From Pseudomonas sp. (GTDB taxonomy: Bacteria; Pseudomonadota; Gammaproteobacteria; Pseudomonadales; Pseudomonadaceae), in the NCBI GenBank assembly GCA_029239415.1, contig JAQZAY010000006.1, forward strand, positions 1 to 34,044: a stretch of 34,044 bases of DNA, in the 5' to 3' direction. This document shows positions 1 to 8,058 of the stretch, in pieces (position 1 is the first letter of the stretch; the number at the start of each line of letters is the position of its first letter). Both the position numbers and the translations under genes were made by a program. The notes under the pieces are model-generated. The model saw nothing but the letters and a program-made list of their open reading frames with translations. It searched no databases and was not told the DNA's origin.

Positions 1-41
1 TGATTCGCCAGCGTCTGCGCAAGAAATACTCGTCGCTTTGA
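1..41 (+). CDS. pstC: PstC, phosphate ABC transporter permease, 3' end only
   Basis: Only the last twelve codons and the TGA stop (39-41) are inside the window. They encode a basic tail, IRQRLRKKYSSL, typical of the cytoplasmic end of an ABC permease. The identification rests mainly on position: it ends 17 bases before pstA in the same direction, as pstC does in the pstSCAB-phoU operon. PstC pairs with PstA to form the inner-membrane channel of the high-affinity phosphate importer. The rest of the gene lies to the left of the window. Confidence 0.8.
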   Translation, partial: IRQRLRKKYSSL

Positions 42-58
42 TAGAAAGGTAGAGATCC

Positions 59-1729
59 GTGAAAAAGGATTCCCTCAAGGGCTGGTTCAAGAGCGGCGCC
101 CCCGGTGTCTGGATCAGCGGTGGCGCGGTTGCCATCGCGGTCATCATGACCGTGGGTCTGCTCGCCGTGATCGCCGTCCGCGGCCTGGGCCATTTCTGGC
201 CCGCAGACCTGATCCAGGCTACCTACAAGGTGCCTGGCCAGGCTGACCATGTGGTCATTGGCGAGGTGGTGCAGCAGGAGCAAGTCCCGCTGGCACGCCT
301 GAAGGGCGCCGGCCTGCCAGTGCCCGAGGACGGGCCGGAGTTCATGACCCGCGAGCTGGTCAAGGTCGGCAACCGCGACCTCAATGGCAGCGATTTCAGC
401 TGGGTCATCGGTGATTGGCTGGTCGACCAGCAGACACCGACCGAGCTGATCGCCCTGGAGCGTCGCGAGTGGGGCAACTTCTACGGTTACCTGGTCAACG
501 TGAAGGAAAACGACCAGGTGGTTGCCGAGGGCCAGGCCGCCTGGGCCGAGCTGCAGACGCGCCTGGCGCGCGCCAGCAAGCTCGCCGATGAGCTGCAGAC
601 CCTCGAGAAGAAAGACATCGGTGCCATCAACCATGGCCTGGAGCGCCTGCGCCTGCAGACCCGCAAGCTTGAGCTGGACGGCAAGCTGGACGCCGCTGCC
701 CAGGCCGATATCGAATCCGAGCGCGCCGCGCTGAATACTCGCTACAAGACCATCGAGCAACGCCTTGGCGCCCTGCACCGCGATTTCAGCCGCGACAGCC
801 TGGTGGCGCGGGACGGCAATGGCCGCGAAGTCGAGATCAGCCTGGACAAGGTGGTGCATGCCTACCAGCCCAACGCCATGGGCTACTTCGCCAAGCTGGG
901 CACCTACTTTGCCAAGGTCTGGGAATTCCTGAGCGACGACCCGCGCGAAGCCAATACAGAGGGCGGTATCTTCCCGGCCATCTTCGGTACCGTAATGATG
1001 ACCCTGATCATGGCGGTGATCGTCACTCCGTTCGGCGTGCTGGCGGCGGTCTATCTGCGCGAATATGCCCGCCAGGGCCCGGTCACGCGGCTGATCCGCA
1101 TCGCAGTGAACAACCTGGCCGGCGTACCGGCCATCGTCTACGGCGTGTTTGGCCTGGGGTTCTTCGTCTATGTGCTGGGCGGCTCGCTTGACCGGCTGTT
1201 CTTTCCCGAGGCCTTGCCTGCGCCGACCCTCGGTACCCCGGGCCTGCTGTGGGCCTCGCTGACCCTGGCGCTGCTGGCCGTGCCGGTGGTGATCGTCGCC
1301 ACCGAGGAAGGCCTGGCGCGGATCCCGCGGACCCTTCGTGAAGGCTCCCTGGCATTGGGCGCCACCAAGGCCGAGACACTCTGGAAGATCGTGCTGCCGA
1401 TGGCGAGCCCGGCGATGATGACCGGCATGATCCTGGCCGTGGCCCGCGCGGCGGGCGAAGTGGCGCCGCTGATGCTGGTGGGCGTGGTCAAGCTGGCGCC
1501 GTCGCTGCCGCTCGATGGCAACTATCCGTACCTGCACCTTGACCAGAAGATCATGCACCTGGGCTTCCACATCTACGACGTCGGCTTCCAGAGCCCCAAC
1601 GTCGAGGCCGCGCGGCCCTTGGTGTATGCCACCGCGCTGCTGCTGGTGATGGTGATCGCCACGCTCAATCTCTCGGCGGTCTGGATTCGCAACCACCTGC
1701 GCGAGAAGTACAAGGCGCTGGACAGCTGA
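59..1729 (+). CDS. pstA: PstA, phosphate ABC transporter permease (long pseudomonad form)
   Basis: Inner-membrane permease subunit of the high-affinity phosphate importer, 556 residues. The start is GTG, preceded by an AAGG ribosome site at 46-49. One membrane segment lies at about residues 21-43. It is followed by a soluble region up to about 290 that includes a strongly charged, probable coiled coil at about 155-240. The permease domain proper spans about 305-550. The EAA loop that docks on the ATPase is visible at about 427-447 (LREGSLALGA, ending in VLP). E. coli PstA is about 296 residues, so roughly 260 N-terminal residues are extra. I recall this as usual in pseudomonads, so it is not a fusion error. 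It is co-transcribed with pstC, pstB and phoU and is expected to be induced by PhoB in phosphate starvation, from a promoter outside the window. Confidence 0.95.
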   Translation: MKKDSLKGWFKSGAPGVWISGGAVAIAVIMTVGLLAVIAVRGLGHFWPADLIQATYKVPGQADHVVIGEVVQQEQVPLARLKGAGLPVPEDGPEFMTRELVKVGNRDLNGSDFSWVIGDWLVDQQTPTELIALERREWGNFYGYLVNVKENDQVVAEGQAAWAELQTRLARASKLADELQTLEKKDIGAINHGLERLRLQTRKLELDGKLDAAAQADIESERAALNTRYKTIEQRLGALHRDFSRDSLVARDGNGREVEISLDKVVHAYQPNAMGYFAKLGTYFAKVWEFLSDDPREANTEGGIFPAIFGTVMMTLIMAVIVTPFGVLAAVYLREYARQGPVTRLIRIAVNNLAGVPAIVYGVFGLGFFVYVLGGSLDRLFFPEALPAPTLGTPGLLWASLTLALLAVPVVIVATEEGLARIPRTLREGSLALGATKAETLWKIVLPMASPAMMTGMILAVARAAGEVAPLMLVGVVKLAPSLPLDGNYPYLHLDQKIMHLGFHIYDVGFQSPNVEAARPLVYATALLLVMVIATLNLSAVWIRNHLREKYKALDS

Positions 1730-1734
1730 TCCAC

Positions 1735-1816
1735 AAGCTATAAGCCACAAGCGGCAAGCTTCAGCAGATTGCCGCTTTTGCCCCAACTTGCAGCCTGCAG
1801 CTCGAAGCTCGCAGCT
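1735..1816. repeat. Intergenic inverted-repeat element A (pstA-pstB gap)
   Basis: The arms at 1735-1764 and 1787-1816 pair imperfectly (19 of 29 positions by hand) around a spacer of about 22 bases. Both arms are built from repeated AAGC/GCTT words such as AAGCGGCAAGCTTCAG and GCAGCTCGAAGCTCGCAGCT. The same vocabulary recurs in elements B and C. It fills nearly the whole gap between pstA and pstB and stops just before the pstB ribosome site. In RNA it could fold into a long imperfect stem. Confidence 0.75.
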
Positions 1817-1833
1817 ACGAACGGAGTAGGACC

Positions 1834-2667
1834 ATGCAACACGACACTCATAGCCACGGCATCGACATGTCTGCCTTGGGCCGCGACAAGCAGGGCCTGC
1901 GCCTGGCCGAAGAAACCGTCGCCATCGAAGTGCCTGGCCTGAGCCTGTACTACGGCGACAAGCAAGCGCTGTTCGACGTCAGCCTGAACATCCCCAAGCA
2001 ACGCGTGACCGCCTTCATCGGCCCGTCCGGCTGCGGCAAGTCGACGCTGCTGCGTACCTTCAACCGCATGAACGACCTGGTCGACGGCTGCCGCGTCGAT
2101 GGCGCGATCAACCTGTACGGCAACAACATCTATCGCAAGGGCGAGGACGTGGCCGAGTTGCGTCGCCGGGTGGGCATGGTATTCCAGAAGCCGAACCCGT
2201 TCCCCAAGACCATCTACGAGAACGTGGTCTACGGCCTGCGCATCCAGGGCATCAACAAGAAACGCGTGCTCGACGAGGCCGTGGAATGGGCCCTCAAGGG
2301 CGCCGCGCTGTGGGACGAGGTGAAGGACCGCCTGCATGACTCGGCGCTCGGCCTGTCCGGTGGCCAGCAGCAACGCCTGGTGATTGCCCGCACCATTGCG
2401 GTTGAACCCGAGGTGCTGCTGCTCGACGAACCCTGCTCGGCGCTCGACCCGATCTCGACCCTGAAGGTCGAAGAACTGATCTACGAGTTGAAATCCAAGT
2501 ACACCATCGTCATCGTGACCCACAACATGCAGCAGGCGGCGCGGGTCTCGGACTACACCGCCTTCATGTACATGGGCAAGCTGATCGAGTACGGCGACAC
2601 CGACACGCTGTTCACCAACCCGGCCAGAAAACAGACCGAAGACTACATCACCGGTCGCTACGGCTAG
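1834..2667 (+). CDS. pstB: PstB, phosphate ABC transporter ATPase
   Basis: Cytoplasmic ATP-binding subunit of the phosphate importer, 277 residues, near the family norm plus a short polar N-terminal extension. Walker A is GPSGCGKST at 63-71, the Q-loop glutamine is Q118, the signature LSGGQQQR is at 174-181 and Walker B LLLDEP is at 195-200. The D-loop SALD follows directly. The ATG is preceded by GGAG at 1823-1826. The gene sits between two inverted-repeat elements, in line with pstA and phoU. It energises uptake and, with PhoU, is thought to carry the phosphate-status signal to PhoR. All catalytic motifs are intact. Confidence 0.97.
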   Translation: MQHDTHSHGIDMSALGRDKQGLRLAEETVAIEVPGLSLYYGDKQALFDVSLNIPKQRVTAFIGPSGCGKSTLLRTFNRMNDLVDGCRVDGAINLYGNNIYRKGEDVAELRRRVGMVFQKPNPFPKTIYENVVYGLRIQGINKKRVLDEAVEWALKGAALWDEVKDRLHDSALGLSGGQQQRLVIARTIAVEPEVLLLDEPCSALDPISTLKVEELIYELKSKYTIVIVTHNMQQAARVSDYTAFMYMGKLIEYGDTDTLFTNPARKQTEDYITGRYG

Positions 2668-2672
2668 CAGCC

Positions 2673-2769
2673 GCTGCAAGCGGCAGCTTCAAGCTGCAAG
2701 AAAGAGCGGCTGGCGTGGAGCCGAAGAACGTATGATTACTTGAAGCTTGCGGCTTGGAGCTTGCAGCTT
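2673..2769. repeat. Intergenic inverted-repeat element B (pstB-phoU gap)
   Basis: The left arm is 2673-2700 and the right arm 2740-2769. The reverse complement of the right arm shares the words GCTGCAAGC and CAAGC with the left arm, allowing a one-base gap. The left arm also contains a local palindrome, GCAGCTT-C-AAGCTGC (2683-2697). The middle section of about 39 bases is unrelated to the spacer of element A. The element occupies almost the whole gap and ends just upstream of the phoU ribosome site. Confidence 0.75.
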
Positions 2770-2786
2770 ATGCGCGGAGCGAAAGC

Positions 2787-3557
2787 ATGATCAACAAAGA
2801 CAGCCTTACCCATCACATCTCCCAGCAGTTCAACGCCGAGCTCGAGGAGGTGCGCAGTCATCTCCTTGCCATGGGTGGGCTGGTCGAGAAGCAGGTCAAC
2901 GACGCGGTCACCGCGCTGATCGAGGCCGACTCGGGCCTGGCCCAGCAGGTGCGTGACGTCGACGAGCAGATCAACCAGATGGAGCGCAACATCGATGAGG
3001 AATGCGTGCGCATCCTCGCCCGTCGCCAGCCTGCGGCCTCCGACCTGCGGCTGATCATCAGTATCTCCAAGTCGGTCATCGACCTGGAGCGCATCGGCGA
3101 CGAGTCGACCAAGATCGCCCGTCGCGCCATCCAGCTGTGCGAGGAGGGCGAGTCGCCACGCGGCTATGTCGAAGTGCGGCACATTGGCGATCAGGTACGC
3201 AACATGGTCCGCGACGCACTGGATGCCTTTGCCCGTTTCGATGCCGACCTGGCCCTGTCGGTGGCCCAGTACGACAAGACCATCGACCGCGAGTACAAGA
3301 CGGCCCTGCGCGAACTGGTGACCTACATGATGGAAGACCCGCGCTCGATCTCGCGGGTGCTCAGCGTGATCTGGGCGCTGCGCTCGCTGGAGCGTATCGG
3401 CGATCACGCGCGCAATATCTCGGAGCTGGTGATCTACCTGGTGCGCGGTACCGACGTACGGCACATGGGGCTCAAGCGGATGAAGGCCGAAGTCGAAGGC
3501 ACACGCCTGGCCGATACCGAAATCGCTAATGTTCCGGCGGCAGCGGACGATAAATAG
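2787..3557 (+). CDS. phoU: PhoU, phosphate-specific transport accessory/signalling protein
   Basis: Negative regulator that links PstB to the PhoR sensor and keeps the Pho regulon off when phosphate is plentiful. It has 256 residues and is all-helical, with the two PhoU repeats visible as matching metal-binding motifs, ERIGDE at 101-106 and ERIGDH at 202-207. I place the start at the ATG at 2787, which has GGAG about eight bases upstream. A longer in-frame reading from about 2754 would begin inside repeat element B and add eleven unrelated residues. It is the last gene of the pst unit and is followed by a strong terminator. Confidence 0.96.
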   Translation: MINKDSLTHHISQQFNAELEEVRSHLLAMGGLVEKQVNDAVTALIEADSGLAQQVRDVDEQINQMERNIDEECVRILARRQPAASDLRLIISISKSVIDLERIGDESTKIARRAIQLCEEGESPRGYVEVRHIGDQVRNMVRDALDAFARFDADLALSVAQYDKTIDREYKTALRELVTYMMEDPRSISRVLSVIWALRSLERIGDHARNISELVIYLVRGTDVRHMGLKRMKAEVEGTRLADTEIANVPAAADDK

Positions 3558-3576
3558 AACTGCCCCCGAGCATCGA

Positions 3577-3605
3577 CGCCCGGCCTTTGGCCGGGCGTTT
3601 TCGTT
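3577..3605 (+). terminator. Intrinsic terminator of the pst-phoU operon
   Basis: A perfect 9-bp GC-rich stem, CGCCCGGCC (3577-3585) and GGCCGGGCG (3589-3597), has a TTT loop and is followed by TTTTCGTTT. It lies 19 bases after the phoU stop. Confidence 0.92.
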
Positions 3606-3636
3606 TGCACTGAGTCGGGGCTCAAGAGGAGCGGCG

Positions 3637-4515
3637 ATGAGTAAAGTCAATGTGCTGGTCGTGGATGATGCGCCCTTCATCCGTGACCTGGTGAAGAAAT
3701 GCCTGCGCAATGCCTTTCCGGGCATGGCGATCGAGGACGCGGTCAACGGCCGCAAGGCCCAGGCCCTGCTGTTGCGCGAAAGTTTCGACCTGGTGCTGTG
3801 CGACTGGGAAATGCCAGAGATGTCCGGCCTTGAGCTGTTGACCTGGTGCCGCGAACAGCCCTCGATGAAAGCGCTGCAGTTCATCATGGTGACCAGCCGT
3901 GGCGACAAGCAGAACGTGGTGCAGGCCATCCAGGCCGGCGTATCGGACTTCGTCGGCAAGCCGTTCACCAACGAGCAGCTGCTGACCAAGGTCAAGAAAG
4001 CCTTGGCACGTGTCGGCAAGCCCGACGGCCTGGCCGCTCATGGCCAGGCGCGGGTCAACTCGGCGTTCGCCAATGACTCGCTCAATGCGCTGACCGGCGG
4101 GCGTGCCGAAACCGTCCAGGCCACTGCGACCGCTACCGCCCCGCGCGCCGCAGCCAGGCCCGTGGTTGCAGCACCAGCCGGTCGCGGCCAGGGACAACTG
4201 CGCTTGTCCAGTGGCACCCAGGCTTGCGTGATCAAGGCCCTGAGCCTCAAGGAGGCGCTGCTGGTGGTGCGCCGCGGTGAGGCGCTGCCACAGGTGCTCG
4301 AAGGCGCCGTGCTGGACCTGGAGCAAGGCGAGCAGGCTGAAATCGCCCGGCTCAATGGTTACCTGCATGCGATCGCGGCCCTCGAGCCCAAGCCCGACAG
4401 CGACTGGTTGCAGCTGACCTTCAAGTTCGTCGACCAGGATGCGCAGAAGCTCGATTACTTGTCGCGCCTGATCGCCCGCGGGACCGCGCAGAAGCATTTC
4501 GTGCCTGGGGCATAG
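3637..4515 (+). CDS. Orphan CheY-like response regulator with PilZ-like C-terminal region
   Basis: 292 residues. The receiver domain (about 1-125) has the acidic pair D10/D11, phosphoacceptor D56, T86-S87 and K108 in VGKPF, so it should be phosphorylated. An Ala/Thr-rich linker (about 130-172) leads to a C-terminal region (about 173-292) that resembles a PilZ-type beta-barrel in layout. I do not find the canonical RxxxR and D/N-x-S-x-x-G c-di-GMP motifs, so that label is tentative. The start at 3637 has AGAGGA upstream; longer in-frame readings run back through the phoU terminator. No histidine kinase is adjacent. I recall the same gene beside phoU in P. aeruginosa (PA5364), where its partner and output are unknown to me. 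Confidence 0.85.
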   Translation: MSKVNVLVVDDAPFIRDLVKKCLRNAFPGMAIEDAVNGRKAQALLLRESFDLVLCDWEMPEMSGLELLTWCREQPSMKALQFIMVTSRGDKQNVVQAIQAGVSDFVGKPFTNEQLLTKVKKALARVGKPDGLAAHGQARVNSAFANDSLNALTGGRAETVQATATATAPRAAARPVVAAPAGRGQGQLRLSSGTQACVIKALSLKEALLVVRRGEALPQVLEGAVLDLEQGEQAEIARLNGYLHAIAALEPKPDSDWLQLTFKFVDQDAQKLDYLSRLIARGTAQKHFVPGA

Positions 4516-4605
4516 GGGCTTGCAGGTGGACCCGACCAGTAGCCCTTGCCCGCCAGGACCACCTGCTAGTCTTGCCCAGACCGTCATCCTCAACGGTCTA
4601 CTGTC

Positions 4606-5250
4606 ATGCCAGCACCCGTGCTGCTGTTCTGTGCCCTGCTCGTGGCCTCGGCGCCAGGCCTGGCCGTGACCATCTACAAGACCACGGATGCGCAGGGCGT
4701 GGTGACGTATACCGATCAACCTGCTCCCGGCGCCGGGGCATTGCCTTTGCGTGCAGGGTCCCCAGGCCGGCCCGCCAAGCCAGCGCATGGGTTTCGCTAT
4801 CGCTATCCCTGGCGCGGCGGGCCATTCCGAGTGTCCCAGGGGTCCCTTGGCGGCTATAGCCATTTCACCCGCGAAGGCCGCTACGCGATGGACTTCGCCA
4901 TGCCCGAAGGCACGCCGATCCTCGCGGCGCGTGGCGGCGTGGTGGTCAAGACCGAGAATCTCCAGGCAGGACGCGGCACGCACCCTTCAGGCAACTTCGT
5001 GAGGATCCTGCACCCCGACGGCACCATGGGCGTCTACCTGCACCTGATGCAGGGCTCGGTGGCGGTGGGCGAGGGCCAGCGGGTGGCCCAGGGAGAATTG
5101 CTTGCGCGCTCGGGCAACACCGGCCGCAGCAGCGGGCCGCACCTGCATTTCGTGGTGCAGCGCGCTGTCGGCCAGGCGATGGAGTCGATTCCCTACCAGT
5201 TCGAGCAGCCACTGGGCGCATTGCCGGACTTCACCGCCGGCAATCCATGA
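4606..5250 (+). CDS. Exported M23-family metallopeptidase with DUF4124-like N-terminus
   Basis: 214 residues. A signal peptide covers about 1-20 (cleavage near GLA). A short DUF4124-like strand pattern, IYKTTDAQGVVTYTDQP, follows at about 23-39, and then a LytM/M23 domain at about 80-190. The zinc-site pattern is complete: H86, D96, H146 within YLHL, and H179/H181 in HLHF. M23 enzymes cut peptide cross-links in peptidoglycan, so a periplasmic role in wall remodelling is likely. The ribosome site is weak. The gene lies 90 bases after the response regulator in the same direction and converges on the CNNM gene. The substrate cannot be told from sequence. Confidence 0.88.
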   Translation: MPAPVLLFCALLVASAPGLAVTIYKTTDAQGVVTYTDQPAPGAGALPLRAGSPGRPAKPAHGFRYRYPWRGGPFRVSQGSLGGYSHFTREGRYAMDFAMPEGTPILAARGGVVVKTENLQAGRGTHPSGNFVRILHPDGTMGVYLHLMQGSVAVGEGQRVAQGELLARSGNTGRSSGPHLHFVVQRAVGQAMESIPYQFEQPLGALPDFTAGNP

Positions 5251-5277
5251 CACCTGCAGGCACTGGCTGGCCTGCGA

Positions 5278-6618
5278 TCAGTCGAGCTTCAATACCTTGG
5301 CCAGGACGATCTTGGGCCCCTTCATCTTCTTGATGATGATGCGCAAGCCTTCGACCTCCAGCACTTCCTCTTCCTCGGGCACGCGCTTGAGCGTCTCGTA
5401 GACCAGGCCTGCGAGGGTTTCCGCCTCGATGTGGTCCAGGTCCAGCCCGAGCAGGCGCTCGACCTTGAACAGCGGCGTGTCGCCGCGCACCAGCAGCTTG
5501 CCAGGCTGGTAGGCAAGAATGCCGCGCTCGGCCTTGCGGTGCTCGTCCTGGATGTCGCCCACCAGCACTTCGAGCACGTCTTCCATGGTCAGGTAGCCGA
5601 TGACCTTGCCATCGGCTTCCTCGACCAGCACGAAGTGCGCACCGCCCTTGCGGAACTGCTCCAGCAACTGCGACAGCGGCATGTGCCGGGATACGCGCTC
5701 GAGCGGGCGGATGAGCTCGCCCAGATCCAGCGACTGCGGGACATGGCCGGGTTCGGCCAGCTCCAGCAGCAGGTCCTTGATGTGCAGCAGGCCGGTGTAC
5801 TCGCCGCGTACGTTGTCGAACACCGGGTAGCGGCTGAACTTGTGCCGGCGGAACATCGCGAGGATTTCCTTGAGCGGCGCATGGGCGTCAAGGCTGATCA
5901 TGTCCTCGCGGGAGTTGGCCCAGTCGACCACCTCCAGCTCGCCCATCTCGACAGCCGAGGCGAGCACGCGCATGCCTTGGTCGCTCGGGTCCTGGCCACG
6001 GCTCGAATGCAGGATCAGCTTGAGCTCATCGCGGCTGTAGTGGTGCTCGTGGTGCGGCCCTGGCTCGCCCTGGCCGGCAATGCGCAGGATACCGTTGGCA
6101 CTGGCGTTGAGCAGGTAGATGGCCGGGTACATCGCCCAGTAGAACAGGTACAGCGGCACGGCCGTCCACAGCGACAGCAGCTCGGGCTTGCGGATGGCCC
6201 ACGATTTCGGCGCCAGCTCACCGACCACGATGTGCAGGTAGGAGATCACGAAGAACGCAGTAAAGAACGAGACGCCCTTGATCACTTCGGGGGAGTTCAC
6301 GCCCATCGCTGCGAGCAACGGCTCGAGCAGGTGGGCGAAGGCCGGCTCGCCGACCCAGCCCAGGCCCAGGGAAGCGAGGGTGATGCCAAGCTGGCAGGCC
6401 GAGAGGTAGGCATCGAGCTGGTTGTGGACCTTGCGCAGGATGCCACCGCGCCAGCCGTGCAGCTCTGCGATCGACTCCACCCGGGTCGAGCGGAGCTTGA
6501 CCATGGCGAACTCGGCCGCAACGAAGAATCCGTTGAGCAGCACGAGCAGGAGTGCAAAGAGAATCATGCCGAAATCGGCGAAAAGCGAGGAGAAGCTGAT
6601 ACCAGGGGAAGGGTCCAT
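5278..6618 (-). CDS. CNNM/HlyC-CorC family membrane protein (CBS-pair transporter)
   Basis: 446 residues. A DUF21/CNNM membrane domain lies at about 14-200 with several hydrophobic segments (first at about 17-40, including LLNGFFVAAEFAMV). A CBS-domain pair follows at about 210-335 (VFDNVRGEYTGLLHIKDLL; GKVIGYLTMEDVLEVLVGDI), and a CorC_HlyC acidic C-terminal domain at about 350-440. Family members are linked to magnesium or other cation homeostasis; older hemolysin labels are not informative. The ATG at 6618 has no clear ribosome site, and an internal ATG at 6567 would also keep the first membrane segment. It lies downstream of phoR but beyond a terminator, so it may have its own promoter. 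I recall the same neighbour in P. aeruginosa (PA5362). Confidence 0.88.
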   Translation of the reverse strand: MDPSPGISFSSLFADFGMILFALLLVLLNGFFVAAEFAMVKLRSTRVESIAELHGWRGGILRKVHNQLDAYLSACQLGITLASLGLGWVGEPAFAHLLEPLLAAMGVNSPEVIKGVSFFTAFFVISYLHIVVGELAPKSWAIRKPELLSLWTAVPLYLFYWAMYPAIYLLNASANGILRIAGQGEPGPHHEHHYSRDELKLILHSSRGQDPSDQGMRVLASAVEMGELEVVDWANSREDMISLDAHAPLKEILAMFRRHKFSRYPVFDNVRGEYTGLLHIKDLLLELAEPGHVPQSLDLGELIRPLERVSRHMPLSQLLEQFRKGGAHFVLVEEADGKVIGYLTMEDVLEVLVGDIQDEHRKAERGILAYQPGKLLVRGDTPLFKVERLLGLDLDHIEAETLAGLVYETLKRVPEEEEVLEVEGLRIIIKKMKGPKIVLAKVLKLD

Positions 6619-6651
6619 GATGGGGTTTTACGGGGTCCGTCTTCAAGAAAG

Positions 6652-6682
6652 GGGAAAAAACAGTGCCAGCATCCGCTGGCAC
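6652..6682 (-). terminator. Intrinsic terminator after phoBR
   Basis: A perfect 8-bp stem GTGCCAGC/GCTGGCAC (6663-6670, 6675-6682) has a four-base loop. On the minus strand it is followed by a TTTTTT run (6655-6660). It lies about 50 bases after the phoR stop and before the CNNM start, so it separates the two transcription units. Confidence 0.9.
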
Positions 6683-6730
6683 CAGAGCGCCAATGTAGCG
6701 GCTGGCGCCGCAATTGCAAAGGGCTGTGGA

Positions 6731-8041
6731 TCAGGCGGTCGTGGTGCTGGCGACCTGCACGGGGGCGAAGTGGCAGGTAAAGGTGCTGCCATGGCCAGGC
6801 ACGCTGCTGATCTCCAGGCGCCCGCGGTGGCGCAGCAGCACATGCTTGACGATGGCAAGGCCCAGGCCCGTGCCGCCCGTATTGGACGCGCGGCTCGAGT
6901 CGACCCGGTAGAAACGCTCGGTAAGGCGCGGGAGATGCTTGGCGTCGATGCCGATGCCCGAGTCCTGCACGCTCAGGTGCGCGCCCTGGTCGTCGGTCCA
7001 CCAGCGGATACGAATCTGCCCCCCGTCCTGGGTGTACTTCACGGCGTTGAAGACCAGGTTGGAGAAAGCGCTGCGCAACTCCGCCTCGCTGCCCTTGAGG
7101 CAAACGCCTGGGGCTGCGTCCAGGGTGATGTGCTGGTCGCGCTGCCCGGAGAGGGCCTGGGCATCGCTTGTCACCGATTGCAGCAGGGCGTCGATGGCCA
7201 CGGGCTGGTTGTCGGAGGGGTAGTCGGTGGCTTCGAGCTTGGCCAGCAGCAGCAAGTCGTTGAGCAGGGTCTGCATGCGCTCGCCTTGCTGGTGCATCTG
7301 CTGCAGCGTCCGGACCCAGCGCGGATTGACCGCCTCGACGTTGTCGAGCAGGGTTTCCAGGTAACCGGTGATCACTGTCAGCGGAGTGCGCAGTTCATGG
7401 GACACGTTGGCCACGAAGTCCTTGCGCATCTGCTCGAGCTGGTGGATGCGGGTCACGTCCCGCACCAGCATCAGGTGCTCGTTGTTGCCGTAGCGGGTGA
7501 TGTGCAACTGCACCCGCAGACGGTCGTTGATCGGCGACGGGATCTCCAGGGGCTCGAGGTGGTTTTCCTGCTCGAAGTACTCCTTGAAGCGTGGGTGGCG
7601 CACCAGGTTGGTCACTGGCTGGCCGCCATCCTGCGGTGTCTTGAGGCCCAGCAGGGTCTCCGCGGCGCGGTTCCACCACTCCAGGTTGCCATCGCTATCG
7701 AGCATGATCACCGCGTCGCGCAGGGCCGCGGTGGACTCCTGCACCCGGTCGATCACCGCCTGCAGGCGCCCGCGCACGCGTTGGTCGCGACGCTGCAGGT
7801 GGTAGATGCTGTCGAACACCTCGCCCCACAGGCCATAGCCATCGGGCGGAGCCTCGTCGGGCTTGTGATGGCGCAGCCAGTCATGCAGGCGCAGCAACTG
7901 CTTGAGGGTCCAGCCCAGGTAGAGTGCCAGGCCGACGGCCACGCTCCAGCCGTAATGGCCGGTCAGCAGCCCACCCAGGAGACAGGCAGTGATCAGCAGC
8001 AGCAAGTGGCGAATCAGGGTCGCATGCCAGTTCTGGTTCAA
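6731..8041 (-). CDS. phoR: PhoR, phosphate-regulon sensor histidine kinase (TTG start)
   Basis: Inner-membrane kinase that phosphorylates PhoB in phosphate starvation and is silenced by PstB/PhoU when phosphate is abundant. Two close membrane segments lie in the first 45 residues, followed by a PAS region at about 90-195. The HisKA domain has H215 in VSHELRTPL. The ATPase domain has an N-box (NLVFNAVKYT), a G1 box (DSGIGI) and a G2 box (GTGLGLAIVKH). I chose the TTG at 8041 because AGAAGGA (8049-8055) lies seven bases upstream; this gives 436 residues. An in-frame ATG at 8074 would start inside repeat element C and has no good ribosome site. phoR lies 133 bases after phoB, and that gap is filled by element C. 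Confidence 0.95.
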   Translation of the reverse strand: MNQNWHATLIRHLLLLITACLLGGLLTGHYGWSVAVGLALYLGWTLKQLLRLHDWLRHHKPDEAPPDGYGLWGEVFDSIYHLQRRDQRVRGRLQAVIDRVQESTAALRDAVIMLDSDGNLEWWNRAAETLLGLKTPQDGGQPVTNLVRHPRFKEYFEQENHLEPLEIPSPINDRLRVQLHITRYGNNEHLMLVRDVTRIHQLEQMRKDFVANVSHELRTPLTVITGYLETLLDNVEAVNPRWVRTLQQMHQQGERMQTLLNDLLLLAKLEATDYPSDNQPVAIDALLQSVTSDAQALSGQRDQHITLDAAPGVCLKGSEAELRSAFSNLVFNAVKYTQDGGQIRIRWWTDDQGAHLSVQDSGIGIDAKHLPRLTERFYRVDSSRASNTGGTGLGLAIVKHVLLRHRGRLEISSVPGHGSTFTCHFAPVQVASTTTA

Positions 8042-8048
8042 GTGACGG

Positions 8049-8055
8049 TCCTTCT
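8049..8055 (-). promoter_or_regulatory. Ribosome binding site that sets the phoR TTG start
   Basis: On the minus strand this reads AGAAGGA and lies seven bases before the TTG at 8041. It is the only good Shine-Dalgarno in the phoB-phoR gap and sits just outside the repeat arm that ends at 8059. Confidence 0.75.
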
Positions 8056-8058
8056 TTC

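Noticed and set aside
4516..4605. Inverted repeat GCAGGTGG / CCACCTGC (4522-4529, 4559-4566) after the response regulator
   Set aside because: The loop is 29 bases and no T-run follows, so it is not a convincing terminator or operator.
5256..5275. Small GCAGGC/GCCTGC hairpin between the convergent M23 and CNNM genes
   Set aside because: The stem is six base pairs with an eight-base loop and no T-run. It could be chance in this base composition.
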